From the NCBI GenBank assembly GCA_034336665.1, contig CM067576.1:18062036-18126035 (forward strand): a stretch of DNA of 64,000 bases, in the 5' to 3' direction. Below are positions 47,911-60,752 of the stretch, piece after piece. The number at the start of each line of letters is the position of its first letter. Position 1 is the stretch's first letter. Source of the stretch: Luscinia megarhynchos. Lineage: Eukaryota > Chordata > Aves > Passeriformes > Turdidae. The notes beneath the pieces were generated by a model. That model did no database searches. It had not been told where the DNA came from and saw nothing but the letters and a program-made list of their open reading frames with translations. Position numbers and translations under genes: made by a program.

Positions 47911-48346
47911 GTGTCCAGCGGGCAGAGCCCAGAGCCCCAGTGTCCAGCAGGCAGTGTCCAGAGCCCCAGTGTCCAGCGGGCAGAGTCCAGAGCCCCAGTG
48001 TCCAGCGGGCAGAGTCCAGAGCACCAGTGTCCAGCGGGCAAAGTCCAGCACCCCAGTGTCCAGCAGGCAGTGTCCAGAGCCCCAGTGTCCAGTGGGCAGA
48101 GTCCAGAGCCCCAGTGTCCAGCGGGCAGTGTTCAGAGCCCCAGTGTCCAGCGGGCAGAGTCCAGAGCCCCAGTGTCCAGCGGGCAGTGCCTAGAGCCCCA
48201 GTATCCAGCGGGCAGAGTCCAGAGCCCCAGTGTCCAGAGCCCCAGTGTCCAGTGCCCCAGTGTCCAGAGCCCCAGTGTCCAGTGGGCACTGTCCAGAGCC
48301 CCAGTGTCCAGCACTCAATGTCCAGAACCCCAGTGTCCAGTGGGCA
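47911..48346. repeat. 29-bp minisatellite
   Basis: Fifteen or so copies of a 29-base unit containing CCAGTGTCCAGCGGGCAG followed by AGTCCAGAGCC. Successive GTGTCC starts at 47911, 47940, 47969 and 47998 are exactly 29 bases apart. Variants exchange CGGGCAG for TGGGCAG or AGGCAGTG. At 48215-48300 the unit is shortened to about half, CCCCAGTGTCCAGAG-like. No stop codon occurs in most frames, which gives long spurious open frames on both strands. Confidence 0.97.
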
Positions 48347-48354
48347 GCCAGATC

Positions 48355-49535
48355 CATCGGGAACACCGCACATTCACAGCAGGAACGCCTCACAATCATT
48401 GGGAAAATCGCACATTCCCAGTGGGAACACTGCACATTCCCAGCGGGAACACTGCACGTTCCCAGTTGGAACACCGCACATTCCCAGTGGGAACACCGCA
48501 CATTCCCATTGGGAACACCGCACATTCCCAGCGGGAACACCGCACATTCCCAGCGGGAACACAGCACATTCCCAGTGGAACACTGCATATTCCCAGTGGG
48601 AACACCGCACGTTCCCAGTTGGAACACCGCACATTCCCAGTGGGAACACCGCACATTCCCATTGGGAACACAGCACATTCCCAGTGGAACACCGCACATT
48701 CCCAGTGGAACACCGCACATTCCCAGCTTTGGGAACACCGCACATTCCCAGTGGAACACCGCACACTCCCATTGGGAACACCGCACATTCCCAGCAGGAA
48801 CACCGCACGATTCCCAGCGGGAACACCGCACATTCCCAGTGGAACACCGCACAGTCCCAGTGGAACACCGCACACTCCCAGTGGAACACCGCACATTCCC
48901 AGTGGAAAACCGCGCACATTCCCACTGGAACACCGCGACATTCCCAGCAGGAACACAGCACACTCCCAGCGGGAACACCGCACATTCCCATCGCGAACAC
49001 CGCACATTCCCAGCGGAACACAGCACATTCCCAGTGGAACACCGCACACTCCCATTGGGAACACCACACATTCCCAGCGGAACACAGCACATTCCCATCG
49101 GGAGCACCGCACATTCCCAGTGGGAACACCACACATTCCCTTTGGGAACACCGCACTCTCCCATCGGGAACACCGCACATTCCCTTTGGGAACACCGCAC
49201 ATTCCCAGCGGGAACACTGCACATTCCCAGTGGGAACACCGCACATTCCCATTGGGAACACCGCACATTCCCAGCGGAACACAGCACATTCCCAGTGGAA
49301 CACCGCACACTCCCATTGGGAACACCGCACATTCCCAGCAGGAACACCACACATTCCCAGCGGGAACACCACACATTCCCATTGGGAACACCGCACACTC
49401 CCAGCAGGAACACCGCACATTTCCAGTGGAATCGCACATTCCCAGCGGGAACACCGCACACTCCCAGCAGGAACACCGCACATTCCCTTTGGGAACACCG
49501 CACACTCCCAGCGGGAGCACTGCACATTGCCAGTG
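48355..49535. repeat. 22-bp minisatellite with palindromic TTCCC/GGGAA arms
   Basis: Roughly fifty copies of GGGAACACCGCACATTCCCA plus two variable bases (GT, GC, TT). Phase is kept at 22 bases for most of the array, for example GAACACCG at 48491, 48513 and 48535. Scattered copies lack one to two Gs or read ACACTCCC. Adjacent copies create the near-palindrome TTCCCAGTGGGAA. Six frames are open over hundreds of codons (up to 632), all artefacts of a stop-free unit not divisible by three. It follows the 29-bp array almost without gap, and the two units are unrelated. Confidence 0.97.
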
Positions 49536-52500
49536 TCCCCAGGGGAGGACGATCTGCGCAGCACAGGGGTCCCCGCAGTTCTCTCAGCTCCACCCGCATT
49601 GCTCCCAGCCCGTGCCCTGGGGATGCTTTAGTGCCGGTGGGATCCTGCTGCCACCTGCTGTCACCGTGTCACACAGGAGCCCACACACCGTGCCCTGGCA
49701 GCCCACGGCTGCAGGGAATGAGAACAACGTGAGGAAAGAAAAGAATGGTCATCACTGTATGAGTTTGGGTTCGATCATGAGGAATTCTCCTTTCCTGCTG
49801 CATAAATGAACCAAATTTGTGCTTTACTGACTTTGCACATTAATACTCAAAATTTCAAAGGGACTATTTAGGCAACCGTACACTAACATTATTTTGCTGA
49901 ACAAATAATCTTCGGTCTTTGTACACACAGTCTTTGAAAAACCTTGCCTTTCTTCCTACAGAAACTTGTGCTTATGGCCCAGTCCTCAACACCAGTGTGC
50001 CTCAGTGGATGACAGCACAGAGAAGTGTGGGAATGGCTCGGCACAGTCACACCAGGCAGAAACCAGAGAGAGGGCTAGGGAAGCCAGAGCCAAAGAAACA
50101 GCAGGAAGAGCATCCAAGGACTCTCACTTTTACTTGCCTTATTTCTTTTCTGAGTCCCCAGCCAATGCAAGCCCAGATAATGGCAGGAAAGAGCTAAATG
50201 GCAGAGTTTAACCCTGCATAGTTCTGGGTGCCACCAAGCAGGAGCAGCCAAGGCTGGCTGACCTGTGGCTCAGGGACATGACAGCCAAAGGCATGCTTTA
50301 AGGCTTGCTTGACACCACAGCCTTGCCAGGCTTAAAGTCTAAGCATTTGTAACTTTCATTGATATGAAGTTAATGCATGTCAAAACATGCAAATATAGTC
50401 ATAAGCATTCTATCTTATTTGCATTATTGAATTTCTGCCCTTGAAAGTAACAACAGGCAATGGTCTGCTAAGGGATGATAAGAATGTCACAGTGCCTGCC
50501 ACAGCCACATCAGGAATAAACAGCTTTATGGAATGAGACATCTGAGACTCTGTCATGGGAAACCTGGTCCGACTGCATGTGAGGGGTGTGTAGGAGCAGG
50601 GCACCCAGGGGCTCAGTGGAGCCGATGCTGTGAAGGGGTCTCAGTATCAGCAGTAAAAGTCTCTGGCATTGGAAGTGTGAGAGCCAGAGGGTCTCATTAG
50701 TCAGACTGGGAAATCTCCTTTTGTTCCCCCAGTGCATACAGCCCACTTGTCCTCTCCTCGTCCAGCTCTGAAAGATCCTCACCAAGAGGTAAAATTGGAA
50801 AAACCTACCACAAGAATAGGTTTTATGGCTCCTATCCAAGCTGATGGGACTCTGCTGATCTAGACTGTCAGGTCAGCATCAGTGTTTTATACTCCAAGGT
50901 GTCCCTACAACCTCAGCCAACAGCCCTGTCTCACTCCAGGTTGTGAAAAGAACAGAGACTGGCTTCTCTCCTTCTCCAGGGCTAGAAGGACAGCTGGCAG
51001 TAGGTGTCCTGTTTCTCTCTTTTTGTGTTCTACAGCATGTCCAGCCATATCACAAGGCCTTGCAACCAGGAGACAGACTGCCTGACAGATTGCTTGATTG
51101 TTCTTTGGGTGCTGATTTCCCTAAACTGTGGCCATAAAGTACCTCAGGCTCCCTTGGGATTCAGCTGCAGCTCTATTCGTTTGTTTTCCCAGAGAAGGAA
51201 GGCATTACAGTGATCAGTGACTTCCATGCAAGTAGATTCTCCCTGCTGTACTAATATTAGGAAGCATCCCAGACACCCCCTGCTTCCCAGCAATGTTAGA
51301 AGTGCTCCTCCTCTATCAGAGACAGAAACCAGCCCTGCTGCAAGAAACACCACTGCATGTGATCAAGAATGGGTGAGCACTCTTCAGCTAAACTGAGGTC
51401 ACCCTGGCTCATGCAGGAGCAAGAAGTGAAGTGGCTTTGTCTGAGTTCATTGACCCTGAGGACTGGCTAGGCTGGGTACAGGCTCTTGGAGTTATCATCT
51501 CTAAAGGGTTATTTCCCTTGCAGGAAGGGAGAAGCCTGTGCAGAAAATTCCTTCCCTTTTAGAAAGAAAAACATTAGAAGCGCACTAAAAGCATATTTTT
51601 CTTTGTGGATAGAATGCATTATCTTAATCTGCTGGACTGAGTCATAGATTGCTAAGTGTTCTTGGCACCCTTATCGGTGGGTATAGCTTCATGCTTGAAT
51701 TACAGTGTTCTGCACTGGCAAGGATGGCTGGGGGGCTGGAATGGGGCATTAGCCACAGTGGGAAAATAGCACCCTGAGACATAATCACCTCTTGCACATT
51801 TTGTGGAACATTCATTGAACTTCATTTTTACTTTTCAGTGGGTGGCCTCCAAGCCAAGCTGCCTTACAGTATGCAGAGACTTTTGCATAGGTCCAACAAA
51901 TCTGAAATGCAATTACCTGAAATAGGATTTATATGAAATAGTAGCATATGTATTTGCAAGTTGAATATCTCTGAAACAGGAAGAGCTAAACAGAGATCTG
52001 GATACAGCTTTTAAACTGAAAATCCTGTTTCAGGTGCTAGGCATAGATTAATACCCCTCCATATGGGTAACATATTTTTTGCACAGCCAGTGATTTGATA
52101 ACAGTCATTAAGCAGAACTGTCATTTCACATTAAGAAAGAGGCAGTCAAAACAACCGTTATGTGCACGTCTCCTAAATTATTCTGCAAGATCTGTGGGAC
52201 CAGGGCTAGGCCTATGTTGATTCCAGATCAATATTTGCATGGTGAGATCAGAGGGAAAAAACAAGAGGACCCATTTTTGAAGCTTTAGAGACATGCTTGG
52301 GTAAAGCAAATGCAGGAGAATCATTCCAGTGGCAGTCAATGAAATTCAGGGCTACTGCTCCCTACTTTGAGGATAGTGAACAGAAGCACATGTAGAAATC
52401 TCAAACCCAGTTTAAACCTAGTTTAAAGCCCCTTCAATCATCTGGCAAGTCCTAGATCAAAGATACTTATTCCCTTTGTCAGACAGACCCCATAAGGCCC

Positions 52501-52734
52501 GAGCAGACCAGGCTTGGCAGAGCGAGTCCCACGGTCTGACTACCAGCCCTGACTGTGGTATCATTGCTCCAACCACCTGCTGACCCACCAGGTTTGTCTG
52601 GCCACTCCACATTGGCTTTAGTCAGGTGGAGGTGATACTCATTTATGATTGCATTTCACATAGACATTGATCTGCTGAGATGGATAAAATCCTCCCATTG
52701 CAGCTGATGCAGAAGGGCAACACCTGTCAGCAAG
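49536..52734 (-). other. KCNIP4: Intron, no gene seen
   Basis: GC-richer for the first 200 bases after the minisatellite, then ordinary intron. No repeat family or credible exon was recognised. Open frames near 50510-50839 and 50882-51213 have no recognisable product. Confidence 0.6.
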
Positions 52735-53118
52735 CCTTTATGAAAGGCAGGTCCTGCTAGACCAACCTTATCTCCTTCTGTGACATGGGGACCCACCCAG
52801 TGAATGAAGGAACCGCTGAGGATTTTGTCTGTCTCGACTTACTAAGTTTCCTGTCTCAAGTAATAAGCGAACTGGACAAGAGGAAAGGCCTCAAGTTGCA
52901 CCACAGAAGGCTTAGATTGCATATTTGGAAAAATTTCTCCACAAAAGGGTGGTAAGGCATTGGAACCAGCTGATCAGGGCAGGGGTGGAGTCACAATCCC
53001 TGGAGGGATTTAAAAGAGGTGTGAACGTGGCACTTGGGGACTGGGTTCACTGATGGCCTTGGCAGAATGGCTGGACTTCATGATCTTAAAGTTCTTTTAC
53101 AACCTAATGACTCTATGA
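52735..53118 (+). mobile_element. CR1 LINE, older diverged copy with internal deletion
   Basis: The first part (52738-52850) translates to a decayed CR1 reverse-transcriptase stretch: FMKGRSC, a stop, then TNLISFCDMGTHPVNEG. The sequence then jumps to the 3' region: CTCAAGTTGCACCACAG, GGAGGGATTTAAAAGAGGTG, and the tail CATGATCTTAAAGTTC with AACCTAATGACTCTATGATTCC. The gap of missing sequence near 52855-52885 indicates an internal deletion. The tail resembles older CR1 subfamilies rather than the one at 42 kb. Confidence 0.9.
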
Positions 53119-53364
53119 TTCCATCCAACCACACAGGATGAATTCTACCTGAGGGTTTCCAAAGTACTCTATGTAGCAACAGTGAGTCTGTGATCCTCCT
53201 TTATGAACTGCCCTGTGGAGAGCCAGGATGGAATGAGAAGTGTTGTCAAAATAATTCTGTAATGCTGTGAATGATTCTATAAGCTACACACATACTGAGC
53301 CAAATTAATGTCTGCTGTACCTGACCTATAGTTGAGGAATGCTGGTTTACTGGACTGGGAATAG
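53119..53364 (-). other. Short non-coding stretch between CR1 and solo LTR
   Basis: About 250 bases with no exon or further repeat that I can identify. Confidence 0.6.
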
Positions 53365-54090
53365 CTTGTTGTGTTGGGTTGATGTGGCCAGGAGTGTGTA
53401 TTCTATCACCATCTGTTAAAACCGGGTGGGGCAGTGATTCCTTATCTCTGTGGTGCACACTATCTGCTAATGGGCCATCTTTAAGACAAGATGGGGCAAT
53501 CATCTTTATCTTTTCCACAACCCATCCTCCCTCCAAGAAGATATCATCTGCTGCTGGGCCAGTGAGTCCCAGTGCATGACTGATAAAATTACATCATCCC
53601 ACTGGGAGATGCTCCAGCCAGGGGAGGAGCCAAGCCTTTCCTACCTAGACAAAAACTGAGATTTTGAACAGCAAGTTACTTTCTCTCCACTGGATTCCAG
53701 AGGAAAGCCAGACCTTTCCACATCATCCCTGGACCTTCAGAGGAAACTGCAGCTTCTACAGGAGCACTGCTGCAGCTGAACCACATCTGCCACTGCAGGA
53801 GGATGCAGCCACCATTGAATGGGACTGCTGCCAACACCCTGCCTGACTGACGGGCGTCAGCTTGGATTCTGACTCTGGCAGTGCTTTGGGATTGTTCTTT
53901 GTAATACTGCATTTCTATTTTAATTTTCCTAGTAAAGAACTGTTATTCCTAATTCCCATATCTTTGCCTGAGAGCCCCTTAATTTCAAAATTATAATATA
54001 ATTTGGAGGGAGGGGTTTTGCATTCTCCATTTCAAAGAGAAGCTTCTGCCTTTATTGGCAGATACCTATCCTTCAAATCAGGACACTTGT
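53365..54090. repeat. 5-bp target-site duplication CTTGT around the solo LTR
   Basis: Identical pentamers at 53365-53369 and 54086-54090 abut the TG and CA ends of the LTR, which fixes its borders. Confidence 0.88.
53370..54085 (+). mobile_element. Solo LTR of an endogenous retrovirus, ERVL-like
   Basis: A 716-bp element starts TGTGTTGGGTTGATGTGGCC and ends TTCAAATCAGGACA. It is flanked by a perfect 5-bp target duplication, CTTGT, at 53365-53369 and 54086-54090. Five-base duplications fit ERVL-class insertions in birds. A polyadenylation-like AGTAAA (53931-53936) and the AT-rich/GGAGGGAGGGG end region fit U3-R-U5 order, though the TATA box is unclear. No internal retroviral coding sequence is present. 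Family naming is from memory of songbird LTRs and is less certain than the LTR call itself. Confidence 0.9.
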
Positions 54091-57000
54091 TTATTGGATC
54101 TACAAAATATTGTTACTTTAAGAGTCCAGTGAGTTCCTCTGACTTGAGTTCTCTTTCTTCAAAAAGGTTTTTTTTTCTAACTGGACTTATTGACCACTTT
54201 GACTTTAGACAAGAAATCATCACTGTGTTAGCAATCACCAAAATTGTCTTCAGTCCCAAGACATTATTCCCTGACACGTCATGGACTTCAACTTTTTGAG
54301 CTGAGAATGTTGTTAAATTATTGTCTGATAAAAAGCACTTCAACGTGCAAAGTATTTTACTTTTGTCATTTTGATCTGAAATTTCAAAGTGAGTATGTGT
54401 ATATTTTCAAAATATTTCAAACACTTGTTACTATGCTTTGCTGCAAAGCAGCTTTCCTTTATAGAGGAGCTCTCCTTTATATGAAGGAACAGATCATCAG
54501 GGCAAAGTAGCCATCTCCAGCTCCAACATGCTGGGCTCACTTTCTTAAACTTGCTGCAGTAGAGAGGGTCATAGAAATTCCTGGGTTTGTGTTAGATTCC
54601 CGTTGGTGTCTGCCCCTTTACATCTCACTTCAGCTGGCAGGTCTACCAAAAGATAACAAGTAGCTGGTAAAATCTGAATTTTTCCCCATGCAACACTGCA
54701 ACATTAAATTTCTGTTCACCATGCAAATACAAAACAATCTCTCTTGAAATTGTGTCTTGGTACTTCTACATTCACACCTTCTACCCAGGGTTGCAGCCAC
54801 AGCTGCCTTTTCTTGAAGGGAACATGTTATTGACTCTTCTTCAACCCTGATGTGGAATAGTAGCTACATTTAACAGTAACACAACCAGCCACTACTAAAC
54901 CTTGTGCTTTGTTTCCATGCCTTGGAATAAATAGCTCTTCCCAAGCATTATCTCTCAACACAGCGCCAGAGCCGAGAGAAATATGGATTTGTTTGGTAAA
55001 AGTACCTGTAACTCACATCTTGTCAAATGTTGCAATGCCTTGGGGGGTGAAAGTTATTGATGTCACCACCTAGCATAGTGTCCAAGACTGTCTGTGGATG
55101 CTCTCATGTGCTGCCAGGTTGCAGGACACAGCTGCTTGGATTTGATTCTGATGCTGTGTGCAAAACCAGAATGGAACAAAAGACTTGTGCAAATCTGCCT
55201 GCAGCATCAAAGCAGCTCTGAGGGTTTTCTGATGAGTGTTGCAAATCTAAATCAAGAAGATATTCAATGGTTTGATTTTTTTTTGGTAGGAAATAACATC
55301 TCAAAAGTTTTAACACACCTTTACAAACTGTGATGTTATCTGTCCAAGATGAATTTAACAGGCAGATGAAGCATAAGGGATAACTAAATTGGTTGTTTCC
55401 CTGGGAATCAAAACCAATCAAAAAACTGAGAACAGATTTCCTGATAGCCCATCAGAGGAGAGCAAGGGTTCTCAGTTTGAGGAACATTGCCGGGATAGTA
55501 CCAGGGCTGCAGAACATGGCTAGGAGGGGACGGAGCTCATCTGTGTCCAGCTTTACAGCTGTGCACACATACACTCACAGAACACCCCTTTGGGAAATCA
55601 CTGCCTTAAGGGAGTGACATGCTAGAACATCTCACAGCCCCGAAATGGAAACTGCTGGTGCTCACAGCACAAGTTCTCTGTGGAAGCTACCATCTTGATT
55701 TTGGGTAGTGCCTGGAACCTGACAACATCCAGTTCCTCACTGTGCCAGGACTGAAAGCACAAAGGAGGGAAACACCTCTTGCACATGGAAAACACAGAGC
55801 TTTCCAGCAGGGCCTGCCTATTTTTAAGACCACTTATTTTCAGCAATCTCACTGAAGAGTTTTGCTGTAACTTAACCAAACACAACTCTTTGAATCCATG
55901 AAATTTGCACTGAAAACATCCCACTTGAAAAATGTGTGATTGAGGCGCTAATGAAGAGCCCTCTTGAGCTGCAGCCTAATTTATGGAGAGCAAAAATCCA
56001 TGAAGAATGGCTGAGCTTTCACAAAAACCTTCAAGACCTCAAGAGTAATTTCAAATTTGCAGAGCAATTTAAGAGAATGTTATTTGCAGGATTTGACTGC
56101 CTCAGCAAGACATCACAGTATCAACACTAAGCTACACGAGGGCTCAGAGGCTCATAATGAGCCCAGGCTCAGTTTGTCTGGCTGGCACTCTCTCTTCCTG
56201 CATTGATGGCCAGTATTGGCCAGGTCTGTGAGAGCAGCAATAATGATGATGTTTTAAAGAGCTGTCCTAACAAGATTATTTATCAATTCACAGATTTTCT
56301 CAGAATCAGCAAATTAACAGCAATTTTCCAATCTCCATATTACATCCTCCCAGATCTTCAGATGCTGATATGTGAGAATTCTTTGTGATTTTTCTTAAAG
56401 CAGCAGCTTTTTCTATGTGTGGTGCAATGAAATAAGATATACATTAACACCAAGTGCCCTGGAGTTAAAATTACATCATGATACCTCTAGTGTGATGGTG
56501 ATGTCTTGAGGCAAAATAAACCCTGTTGGGAAATACACACAAGAGCAATTTCACTTATTTTTATAAAAAGGGAGGATTCTAATGGGACATTTTGTAGGCA
56601 TCAAAAATTTGATGAAAAGAAGAAAAATCGTTGTTTCATCTAAACGCCACAAACCCTATTCCCACCACCCAACAGCTTTGACCAAATCTGCTATAGTATT
56701 TTTTTTTCAATTACTATCCTCATTTCATTTTAGCAACTCAGTAAACAAATGCAAATTCAAGTCAGCAATTAAAAAAAATGAAGTGTGTCATAATATACCA
56801 CCTCCATTACCAGACAGCAAAGTGCTGTATAATCCAGGCTAAACTTAAGTTTTCCTCCAAGAACAAAAAATGCCTGGTGTAGCTTCAGACATGGATAACA
56901 CTAGATAGAACTCTTAATACTTATCTTTTTTTAAATGTACGCATTATTTTAAGTCTACCTATTAGCAAGCAGTTCCTTTCCATAAGCTCTGGATTTATAA

Positions 57001-60000
57001 CCCTCAGCAGAGGCTGAATAAGACAAAGCCAAGACCCTATTAACCTCCCATTTCATGTTCCTCAGGTTTACACAGCAAACCTCAGCAGCCACAATTTGTT
57101 TTCATGTCTCAATCAGCTAATAAAAATTAATTTCCACTTGTGCTGTGCTATGGAGTTGTAAACATTTATAGGGATGTGAAGAACTGGCCAACAAGAACAC
57201 TAATGTGCAGATTTTTACATCTTACACCCTTTCCCCCTTGTCGAGGCATCTCTGACACCTCCTTGGCAAAGCCAGGCTGGGAGAGTAGAGAGGATTGGTG
57301 AATTGTTCAGAGAATGTAAAATAATTTCAAAACTAAAGCACATTTTTTCAGAAATATCAAATGTAATTTCTTATCCTGAGAAGGGCAGTAGGCTCCTGGG
57401 GAGCAAGGGACAGAGGTTAAGACCTAACCTTGGCTCCTCTCAGCTCAGCAGCTTCAATGAGATGTTTGCAGCAAAATTCATCAGCATGAAATAATGAGGC
57501 TATGAGAGGCATCATGCAATTTCTTTATTTCCTCTTAATTATAACTTAAAATTTTAATGTCAGGAATTTGACAGGGGTTTGAGCTAGTGAAATTATTGCT
57601 TCAACAGCAATTAATGTCAGGCAGAGAAATGTGCTTAGTCCCAAAGGAAAGCCACGAAGGTGCCCCGGAACAGGAAGGCAATTCTCATTGTTCTGCCGGT
57701 GGCTGGCAGCTCATGGGCTGGCTCAGAAGCCCAACCCTCCTTCCCAAACACATCCCTGGTCTCCATCCTACCACAGGGTCACTTGGGGAAGGAAAGCAAG
57801 ATGCACCTGTAACAGGAGCTGTTACCAGGGTGTGATGGGTGGGCATGGTCCTGCAGCAGGGCACAGCAGGGCAGGGAAGGTGCTCCCAGAGCAGGCACAG
57901 AGGGTTTCTCTCTGACTCCTGATCTTGTGCAGCTGAAGCATGAGGCCAAATAGAGGCCTTATCCCTACAGCATTAGACTGGAGTTGTCTCGCTCCAGTGG
58001 CAGTGAGAACAAAACTCATGGCTTGGATTATTCCCAGGACCTGACTCTCATCCCTGTGACTGCATGGGACCATTAAAACTGTGTCAAGCTGTGCTCCTTA
58101 AAACATGGGATATCCTGACAGCATGGCCTGACACCAGCAGTGCTCCTTGGACAGCTGAGTGGGCTGAGAACTGTGTCACACTGCCTCCTCTTCCCACTTC
58201 CTAAGCAATGTGCATGTCTTACAAAACCTCTTATTTTGATGTTATAGATGCCAGGCCACAGTTGTAGCAAGCCTACATCCATTCATTTGGAAGCCTCCAC
58301 AAAATTAAAAAAGTTCCTAAAGTACAAGGGGTCAGATTACACAGAGCATCTCAGGCTTTTGGGATAAAGCACTGGGCAGTATTGACTGGCATCATGTGAA
58401 AAATATAGAAAGCATGTCCAAAAGCTAAGGTTAAGTTTCTCCCAACGCACTACAGCTTACAGTGTATCAGAATATTCCTTGTGCTTTATGTTCTTTGATC
58501 TCTTATGGCTCTCCTGTTATTTAAAAGTCCTCACCCATGAAATAAAATGCTTATTTAAATGTGAAATTACAGCTCTCTAACAGCAGAAACTTATGGAAAA
58601 TGAGGCTTGCAGGGCTGATTGAATTTGAGCTATTAAACAATTACAGATTTACTGATGATGGACTAGCATGTACTTCCATTGAAGAAATAGAAATTGCAAT
58701 GAGTCTTACTTGTTAAGAATGTGAGATAATGACCTTTTTATTTAATTATACTTTTTAACACATTTTTATATTGTTGTTTGCTTAAGGTCCAGCAGTGAGA
58801 TGCCTAAAAGTGAAGCAGTAATTTTCTATGTGACAAATCACTTTCATTGCCTGTATTTTGAGTTTTGAGGTAGAAGACTTTAAAGAATGCAAGAAATTAA
58901 TCACTGAACATCCCTCTTTGTATTCTCTGTTAGATAACTGCAGCAAAAAATACACAAGGAGATTACTGACAGGTGGATAACTTGATGGCAAACTTCAGTG
59001 CAGAATCACCTACAGACACTGGTAACAAAGAGTGTGAGAATAAAGCCAGGTGATCTGGCCTCTTCCACAGGGGCAGATTCCTCTCTGCATCCTGAGACCT
59101 CACTCCTGCAGAATAGTGGTTTTGTTATTCTAACATTAGAGATAGGCAAAAACTGCAGCCAAGACAAAACATTCCCAAAAAGGTAAAATAACATGTTCAA
59201 CTGGAAACTCCACATCTTTCCATGGAGATTATTCTTTCATGGGGTGGAAAACCTGTACTGTAGATTTTCTGCCCCTGGGAGCCGTATGGATACGAACTAT
59301 AGCACAATAGGTAACTTAAAGTCAACCTAAATTGGGCATGGATGAGAAGAACCACAGTTTCCTCATTTTCAAGACTAGAAGTTGAGTTATGGGGCAAGGA
59401 AGGGCTTGGAGTAGTTCATAAGAAATTTTTTACATGGAAATAAAAAAAAAAAAAAGCATGTAATTAACACATAAACATCTTTCTCACACAGAAGGGAAGC
59501 AAAGAAAATAGCAAGGCATAAAAATACTTGGGCACACATACTATTTCATGAAGCTGTTCCAGTAATTTAGCCTTTTGCTTTTCTGTAAGTTTCATGCATG
59601 GCTGTTGTTGAAACACAGTTCCTTCCTAGGAAGGGTAAAATAATTGATTGAGATAACTTGAGAAAAAACTAGAAATCCTGACATTTCATTTAAAATTACA
59701 TAAAAATTGGGAATAGCCTCATTCATGTGAAGAAAAGCCTTATCCCTTTTAAAACATCACCTTTCCCAGAGAAGGCAGGGCACCCTCTCAGAACCAGCTC
59801 ACTTTGCCAACAGCTCTGGGAATCTCAGGTTTTTTTACCAGTGTTATCGGTGTTAACTCCCACGGTGAGACAAACGCAGCCTCCCTCCCGAAGCCAGACC
59901 TCGCCTCGGTGCCTGCTGTGTTCTGCCAGAGGAGGTCAGCAGCGCCCAGCGCCGCTCAAGCTTCCACTGCATCCATGAGGAGAGGCACGAAGGCGTCTGC

Positions 60001-60752
60001 ACAACGGGAACTCCCTTTTCCAGTTCATCTCAAATATTTCAGACCACTTCTGTATGATCCAGGCTCATCAATGCGCGGGCTGCAGCAAGCACAGCTCTGC
60101 ACGGACCGCGTGGGAGGGCAGTAATTCTCACACACTTAAACACCCTTGAAAAAGCTTCATTTTATTCCAATTCTCTGTGGTTTGATCCTGCTACAGTATG
60201 GTGCTGTTGGTGAGGGGAAACACAGGTTTTGCTGTTGTTTGAGAGGAAGAGTGGGTTACAGCTGCTGTACATTTTTCCAATGTGTATTTGCATTTCACCA
60301 GCTGAGTGCAATTCAAGAGTTGCTTGTGTTAGGCCTTACGAACCTGATTATTTTACATCATCAGACATAGCCTTAAAATCCTTTTCCATTCACCACCTAC
60401 TGTACCTCCTGTCAGCAAATGTAACACAGACTGATAATTATGAGCCACACAAGAACACATTGTCTCAGGTTTTCTATGGCCCCAGCCCACCCAATGTCTG
60501 TCTTCTCCAAAAGCAGATTGAATTTCCCACTGGCAAGCCACATCCACCAAGCCAAATGCCTCTCAGAGTCCCTGTGTGCCAGCACAGCCACTGCCTCGGG
60601 CTGCCCCTGCAGCTCAGACCATGCTGCACATGCTGAAAGATGCTTTTAGCAGCGTCAGCTTTTACATGGGGCTGCAGGCAGAAATGGCACAAGACTGACT
60701 GCAAAGAGTGAGTAACATCTGCCATGAGAATTTAGACTCCTATGAGAGTCTT
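54091..60752 (-). other. KCNIP4: Intron, no gene seen
   Basis: Intronic sequence, largely AT-rich. A poly-A run lies at 59441-59455. A GC-richer part with a dozen or more CpGs lies at 59850-60120 and contains a GGTGAGA donor-like motif, but no supported exon. Open frames here give no recognisable protein. Confidence 0.6.

Noticed and set aside
47911..49535. CRISPR-like array
   Set aside because: Units are directly tandem without unique spacers, in vertebrate DNA with no cas genes.
47871..49809. Very long open frames (up to 632 codons plus, 469 codons minus)
   Set aside because: They arise from stop-free minisatellite units whose lengths are not multiples of three, so all six frames stay open and repeat the same peptide.
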